DNA of 64,000 bases. It comes from Solicoccozyma terricola. Its lineage: Eukaryota; Basidiomycota; Tremellomycetes; Filobasidiales; Piskurozymaceae. Every line of letters starts with the position of its first letter. Within the stretch, counting starts at the first letter, position 1. A program made the position numbers and the translations under genes. The notes beneath the pieces are model-generated. The model did no database searches, was not told the origin of the DNA, and saw only the letters and a program-made list of their open reading frames with translations. Where the stretch lies: assembly GCA_001600875.1 (NCBI GenBank), contig BCLD01000002.1, positions 1,247,596-1,311,595 of the forward strand, given 5' to 3'. Positions 58,688-64,000 of the stretch are shown in pieces.

Positions 58688-61600
58688 CTACATTGAAATG
58701 GTAATCAGTGCCCTGTGGAAACGCATCGCTGAGATCAGTTCGCGAGGATCATAGACAGCAGTTTCGCGATATTCAAAGTACGCACAAGTATCTGGTCCAA
58801 ACCCTTCAGGTGGCGGTGTCAACAAAGGCAATCCATTCCAATCCGCCGTATTTTGAAAGATCGTGTTCCCTATCCAATCAACTGAGACCTTAGGTAATCC
58901 CAACGTGAGGAAGATGAAGATTCCTGATAAGATTGTTCCGACGTCCAATGCCGCTGATAACGTATAGTTGTATTTCGACCACCATGTGAAATAACGTCTT
59001 CGAATCACGTATTCTGTGGCCCATCCCGGAATCAACACATGACACACACAGAGACAAGCTTAGGCAGCGTCCCAAAACCACTCACGGAAAGTAAATCCAA
59101 CAGCCAACCAAGACGCATAATTAATTCCAGTCGCAGGTGGAATATTGAGTGATCCATTCAACAAAACGGCCGTATTCACGAGTCTAAGGAATGATTTAGG
59201 GTATTTTTTTCCAAGAAAGTAAAAAGGGATAGGAAGAAGGGCACCGCCGACCAAGGCGAATACTTCGGGGTGATACATTGCTCCACTTCCGAAGAGTCGT
59301 CGTGGTCCAATAACACCCCTATGTGGATTAACAGAAGGATGTCAGGGAACAACACCCGGTTGGGCTGACTTTGACCGAGGACGACTCACCATAAGATCGA
59401 GGAATTGTAATACACCGTCGTGTAAGGACAACTGAGGAGATTCTTTTGACGTGCGGTACAAATATCCGGTACGACGGAGAATAACCATTCTTTGACGGCG
59501 AATGATACGATACACGATACGACCATACCGGATGTTTGTGCTGATGTAAATAAGGATCGCCCCGCAAGAATTTAGCACCGGGTCGCTTGAGATTTCGATC
59601 ACCCATAATCCTAGACTCACCTGCGAATAGACTTCGAGGGGGTACCTTCATATAGTGACCGAGTTTGAGACCCTGAGTGAATTGCAACGCCTCGTACAGA
59701 GTTTCCGTTGCATATGACTTGGCGAGCTGGGAGAGAGGAGCAAGACCACACAGTCAGTTCGAAGAAAAAACTTCTTATCCGAATCCCCCCCCCCTCCCCC
59801 GGGGGTAACACTCACCATATTTGGCACCGGTTTATTAGGTAACAAGAAGCCTGGGATAAGTTCAGCCAACAGATTAATGGCGACTTGCTGAGCTGTCATG
59901 GCGTAGATGAAACCGGAGGGTATGAAGTATATAGCCGGTAGTAGCAGGGATAGGAAGAGGCCGTAGACAGGAAGTCCGACTTTGTAGACCTGTTAGATGG
60001 GCAAAGTATGGTCAGTTCCTGAACCGATAGCATGTTTGAGCGACAAGTTCGCTGCGCTCACCTCGATGGCAATGATACCGAAAACAATGCAGATCAAGAG
60101 AATGATGCCATACCACCTGTAAGAGCAAATCCGACTCAGTATCGCTACGTGTTACGCCACCGTGGTAATCGACTCACCAATCGGGAACCTCCTGGTACTG
60201 CCTCATCAACTTCATATGAATGTCGTCCGGTTCCGAGTAAATGTTCCGCATCGCATGCCACATCTGCGGTCCGTGATGCAGAGCGGTGTGAACGATCATT
60301 GCCGTTGATAATGCGAAAGCCAACAGGAGTGTCATGGAGAACGTGGCCGAGATGAAGACGGGTGAATACTCATTGTAAGCGGTGACATTGAGACCATCGC
60401 CGTTTGTTGTGAGGACCCTGGACGCGTTGTAAGGTTGTCCGAAACGATCGAATGCGGAAGACGTCGTCATTGGAAGGAAAGCGGTATACCATGTCTGCGA
60501 AAAATAAGGAGAGAAAAGATGAGTATGGTAACAAACGACCGGGGAATTTGAGGTGCAGGGACCCACATTCGTGTAGTAGATTATGGGGACGACGATCCAG
60601 TAGAAGAGGATGAAACCAGCTCCGACATTGGCTTCTGCCCACCACGGCGTAGTGAGAGGTGATCCGATCCATATGATCTGCGACCAATCAAAGGTGAGAA
60701 TACCCATTCCCAGACCGGTGTTGACACCGAACAGTTGGTTGACGACGAGGTTGTCTAGCAAGGGGGCGACATGAAAAGTTAGCATTAAGGGCGGCGNGGG
60801 GGGGGGGGGGGATACATGTATGCTGGTCTCACTCACCTGGTTTGATCCAGCATACCCAGCTAAAGTACGACAACGCCATGAAGAGGAAGCCCGGCAAGAA
60901 GTAGTATGCGAACGCTGCAGTCGCACAGATCATGAAGAACCTGAACCTTGTCATACCGCCAGACTGCAAGTCGTCCTCTGCATGGAATGCGTTCAAGTTG
61001 GTCGCGATGACCAAGTTGTATGGCCACACCATCGACCCGGGCCAGACCAGGAATCTACGTGCCATCCCTGCGAAGCCAAAGCCAGCCATTTGTGTCGATA
61101 TGACGATCAACAGAGTGAACCTGAGGGGGAGAGGAGATGCGGTCAGTGAGTGGGCCCTCAGGCACGTCGCCAACCGAAACACTCACATCGGGCTGATGGG
61201 TATATGATAGAACTTTTGTGCTGCCGCTGAGACGTGTAGTCCTGTAACAGGCCCAAATGAAACGCTTGACATGACAACGATGCAGGTATGTTCTTTGATG
61301 TTGAAAGGACCGGGATTCAAGTCGATTGAGCCGCCTCCTAGCCATTTGGGGAAATGAATGGTGTGTAGGGGTAACACCGCAGCGAGGAATTTACCGCATG
61401 GGTACGCCAGAACCCTGAGGAGAACGGTGACACGTCGTGAGTATGAAAAGTCCCACCAAAAGTCCCCTTTTCTTTTTCATCCCGCCAACTCACTGAATGA
61501 CAAGTGGTGGAATACTTGGTGCGGGATTTCGGAATTGGAAAAAGACGTTTATCGCACATGCTACGATGGCGAAGAACATTCCCAAGAACCAAGCGCGGAT

Positions 61601-63170
61601 GGTGAGAGCTGGGGGGGGGGGGGGGGGGGGCGGGGAACGGTTGGTCAATGCGCCGATCTTTTTGTCGAAGATTCAAATCCCCCATCCCCCCGCACTCACC
61701 TGGCATTTCCAAATCATCGATATTCGAGACTGAAGCTCTAACTTCAGGATACGGACTATCCTCATCCCCAAGCATATCCTGATCCAAATTCGTTCCAACC
61801 TCTGGATCCCATTTCTCATACATTCTTCCTAAACCATCACCTCTAGTTGTCATTCCATCAGGTATAGTTGCAGTTCCATCTACTTCACTTATACCCCATG
61901 TATTTGTTCTTGATCCAGCTCTACTTGCAGGGATTGTTTCCATGTTTTCTTTACCATCTATTGATGGACCGAATGAACGCATTCGATAACCGTTTCCTGA
62001 TTTAGAACCTGAGCCGGATCGACCAACACCACCACCGCCACCACCACCGTCTACCGAAGAAGTGAATGATTGATCGTCTTCAGGGATTGAAGTACCGAAT
62101 GATGTAGTTGACATGAATGAAGGTCGATTTGAAACCCGAGTTTGTCCAGTGTTTGATCTTTGATTCATCGTAGTAGTAGTGACATTCAAACGATTCGATG
62201 TATTCGATTTGAATCGATCATCGTAATCCAATAAAGGAACAGCTGATACACCTTCGAAAGTGACTTCCCTATTTCTTCGATCGTCGTTGATCGGAATTAT
62301 TGAATCGTCATGTGATGATGAAGCCGGTGGTGGTGGTGGCGGTCCTGGTGGCGGTGGCGGCGGCGGCGGCGGCGGTGGATGTAATGGGAATGACGTCGAA
62401 CCATCAACATCACCTCCCAAATTTTCATTCAAATCAACAGTCGTCCCCGTCATTCCTCTTTTCCTCGTTGATTGAAATGGAAACCCAAATGAAAACCCTG
62501 AAAACCCAGTTCTTGGTCTTGAATTTGATCCAGCAGTTAAAGGAGGACCTTGACCTGGTGGTATTTGATTTCCACTACCATTTGGGTTATTCATCGATGA
62601 TGATGTTGATGGTGATCCAATAGCAGTCTCGCCCGCCCCACCCGCACCACCCGCACCCGCACCACCACCTTCTAATATCGACCCATTCCCAAACGCAGAT
62701 AAAGGTGGTATTCGTTCTTGTTGTTGTTGATCTACCACACTAGTTCCAGGTCTATAAAACGCAAAAACCTCCCCTTCACCTTCCCCTTCACCTTCCCCTT
62801 CCCCTTCCCCATCCGTATATTCTTCATCTTCATCAAATGTATCTCCTTCAGGGAAAAAAGTTTGATCAGGTATATCACCAATAGATGATGTTGATGTATC
62901 TGGTCTATAAGAATTCGATGTTCCAATTCTTGATGAGGATGGTGGTAAGGTGTTTGTGGTTGAACCTGTACCTGTACGTTTCCTTCTACGTCGAGGTGAA
63001 TTTGCAGGTGGAGTTACTGGGATCCCTCCGCCTCCTCCGCCTACGAAATGAGATCGAGACGGAGGTTGTAGAGATGATGATGATAAAGTGGATGATGATG
63101 TCGGTGGTGGTGGTGGATGATCAATCACATCTTCAGTAAGATCAACAACATTGGCGTTTAACGATGACAT
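58688..63170 (-). CDS. OPT-family oligopeptide transporter with very long N-terminal extension
   Basis: Start MSSLNANVVDLTEDVIDHPP at 63170. The first 500 residues are disordered: poly-Pro (over 10 Pro twice), a GE-dipeptide repeat (62790-62815), poly-Gly and Ser/Thr stretches, ending EVRASVSNIDDLEMP. The transporter core follows: TIRAWFLGMFFAIVACAINV, FFQFRNPAPSIPPLVIQ, LAYPCGKFLAAVLP, FNIKEHTCIVVMSSVSFG, RRFLVWPGSMVWPYNLV, NLVVNQLFGVNTGLGMG, and later FLLPNKPVPNM and KLGHYMKVPPRSLF. These are OPT landmarks (NPG-like, KIPPR-like), giving 12-16 membrane segments. Such proteins import small peptides, glutathione or siderophores with protons at the plasma membrane. One intron has an ambiguous base next to 13 G (60797). 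The last codons after DTCAYFEYRE are less certain. Confidence 0.9.
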
Positions 63171-64000
63171 TGTGTTGGGTGTGTTTTAACTTGGTTTGGA
63201 ATAGGAGGGAGGGAGGGAGAGCTTTCAAATCCCCCGCACCCCTTTTCTTTCTCCCTTGGGTTTTCGAAGAAGAAAATCGAGACGCCAAAAAAAACCCCCT
63301 CTTGTTAACTCCGTCGTTTGGTACTTGAGCTTCGCTCTGCACTACAACTGCTATTCCCTACCCTTATCGAAATCCCGTATCCGTATCCGTGTGTTAGTTT
63401 TTTTTTTGCCTTTCCTTCCTTCCCCCCCAAATCTCGATTTATAAATAAAAACCCCCCCCCCACTCCCCTTTCTCAAATCAAATCAAAGAGAAAAGTCAAA
63501 AAAAATCCACTTCCCAACTTTTCTCCCTCCCTTCCAGATCACCACGATCGTCTCCGTTTCACTTTGGTGTATAGATTCCTGAATTCCCCTCCCGCGTTCG
63601 ATATAGGTGGATGGGTGTTTTGATGCGAAGGAGGATCTATCGATTATGGAAGGGGAAGAAATGGATTGGGGGAATGAGAAACCCGTAGATGGGGGAGGAA
63701 ACGCGATTTTTCTCTTTTGTCCAGAGATGATTTAGGCGGTCGGGTGGTGGGTGGGTGTGGGTGTGGGTGTGGGAGTGGGAGTGGGTAGGAGTAGCCGGGG
63801 GTGGGTCTCCTACTATATGCTCCAGCCCAACTTTTGCTGTCTTGGTTTCAAAACCTGATCTTGTTCTGACTGACTGACTGACTGACTGACTGGGAGGAGG
63901 AGGAGGAGGACGGGGAGGACGGGGAGGGGGGGGGAGGGGCCCTTCCCTTTACCCGAGGACTTTTTCGTTGTAAAAATACCAAGATGGAGATGGGGAACGG
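63171..64000. promoter_or_regulatory. Upstream region of the OPT gene with simple repeats
   Basis: Contains AGGGAGGG near the start, an A/T-rich and C-run leader, a GGGTGTGGGTGTGGG block (63745-63785), a (GACT)n array of about six units (63867-63892) and GGAGGA repeats (63893-63940). No supported gene is seen; open frames here are low-complexity. Confidence 0.5.
63867..63892 (+). repeat. (GACT)n microsatellite
   Basis: About six perfect tetranucleotide units in the OPT upstream region, followed by a GGA-rich block. Confidence 0.9.

Noticed and set aside
59060..59900. Separate small minus-strand genes in several frames
   Set aside because: They are exons or shadows of the OPT transporter.

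Overview
This 64 kb window is nuclear DNA of a fungus, most probably a basidiomycete yeast of the Tremellales (Cryptococcus/Kwoniella-like). The reasons are: nearly every gene is cut by many short introns (about 40-150 bp, GTRNGT...YAG with CTNAY branch sites), several exons are tiny (5-21 nt), genes are densely packed on both strands, and the recognisable products are eukaryotic. I saw no bacterial operons, no rRNA and no convincing tRNA gene. The assembly has one long gap (28694-29039) and two single-base ambiguities, all next to long G or C homopolymers.

Layout. 1-2.6 kb: end of an undefined upstream feature, then an unidentified multi-pass membrane protein (+). 3.1-12.2 kb: two + strand genes (3122-5320 and 8561-12163) that look like paralogues carrying an unusual split Zn2Cys6-like cluster, with an orphan low-complexity gene between them. 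12.5-14.7 kb: a PhyH-type Fe(II)/2-oxoglutarate dioxygenase (+) and an orphan (-). 15.4-17 kb: a TATA-driven Cys-rich orphan whose 3' end abuts a decayed hAT transposon with TGTAGTG-type terminal repeats. 18.0-22.8 kb: a NIF3 homologue and an NAD-epimerase-like gene (+), both full of micro-exons. 22.9-26.9 kb: a C2H2 + fungal-specific transcription factor (-). 27-32.2 kb: a sparse region with simple repeats, the gap, an orphan gene and an array of 32-bp palindromic repeats. 32.2-46.7 kb: a TBC-domain RabGAP (+), TRM11 tRNA methyltransferase (-), a TOPORS-like RING E3 (-), an SCYL2-like pseudokinase (-) and a CHY zinc-finger protein (+). 47.2-51.1 kb: a DUF1749-like alpha/beta hydrolase (-) and two orphans. 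51.5-63.2 kb: TRAPPC2L/TCA17, a large Sec7-domain ARF-GEF (GBF1/Gea type) and an OPT oligopeptide transporter, all on the minus strand.

The window is mainly housekeeping DNA with a strong membrane-traffic component (ARF-GEF, TRAPP subunit, RabGAP, SCYL2 pseudokinase). These are independent genes, not an operon or biosynthetic cluster. The least explained material is the split-zinc-cluster pair, the Cys-rich orphan with the hAT relic, the palindromic tandem array, and the intron-restricted G/C homopolymers. Exon boundaries are my own reading of splice signals and reading phase; no alignment or expression data were available.
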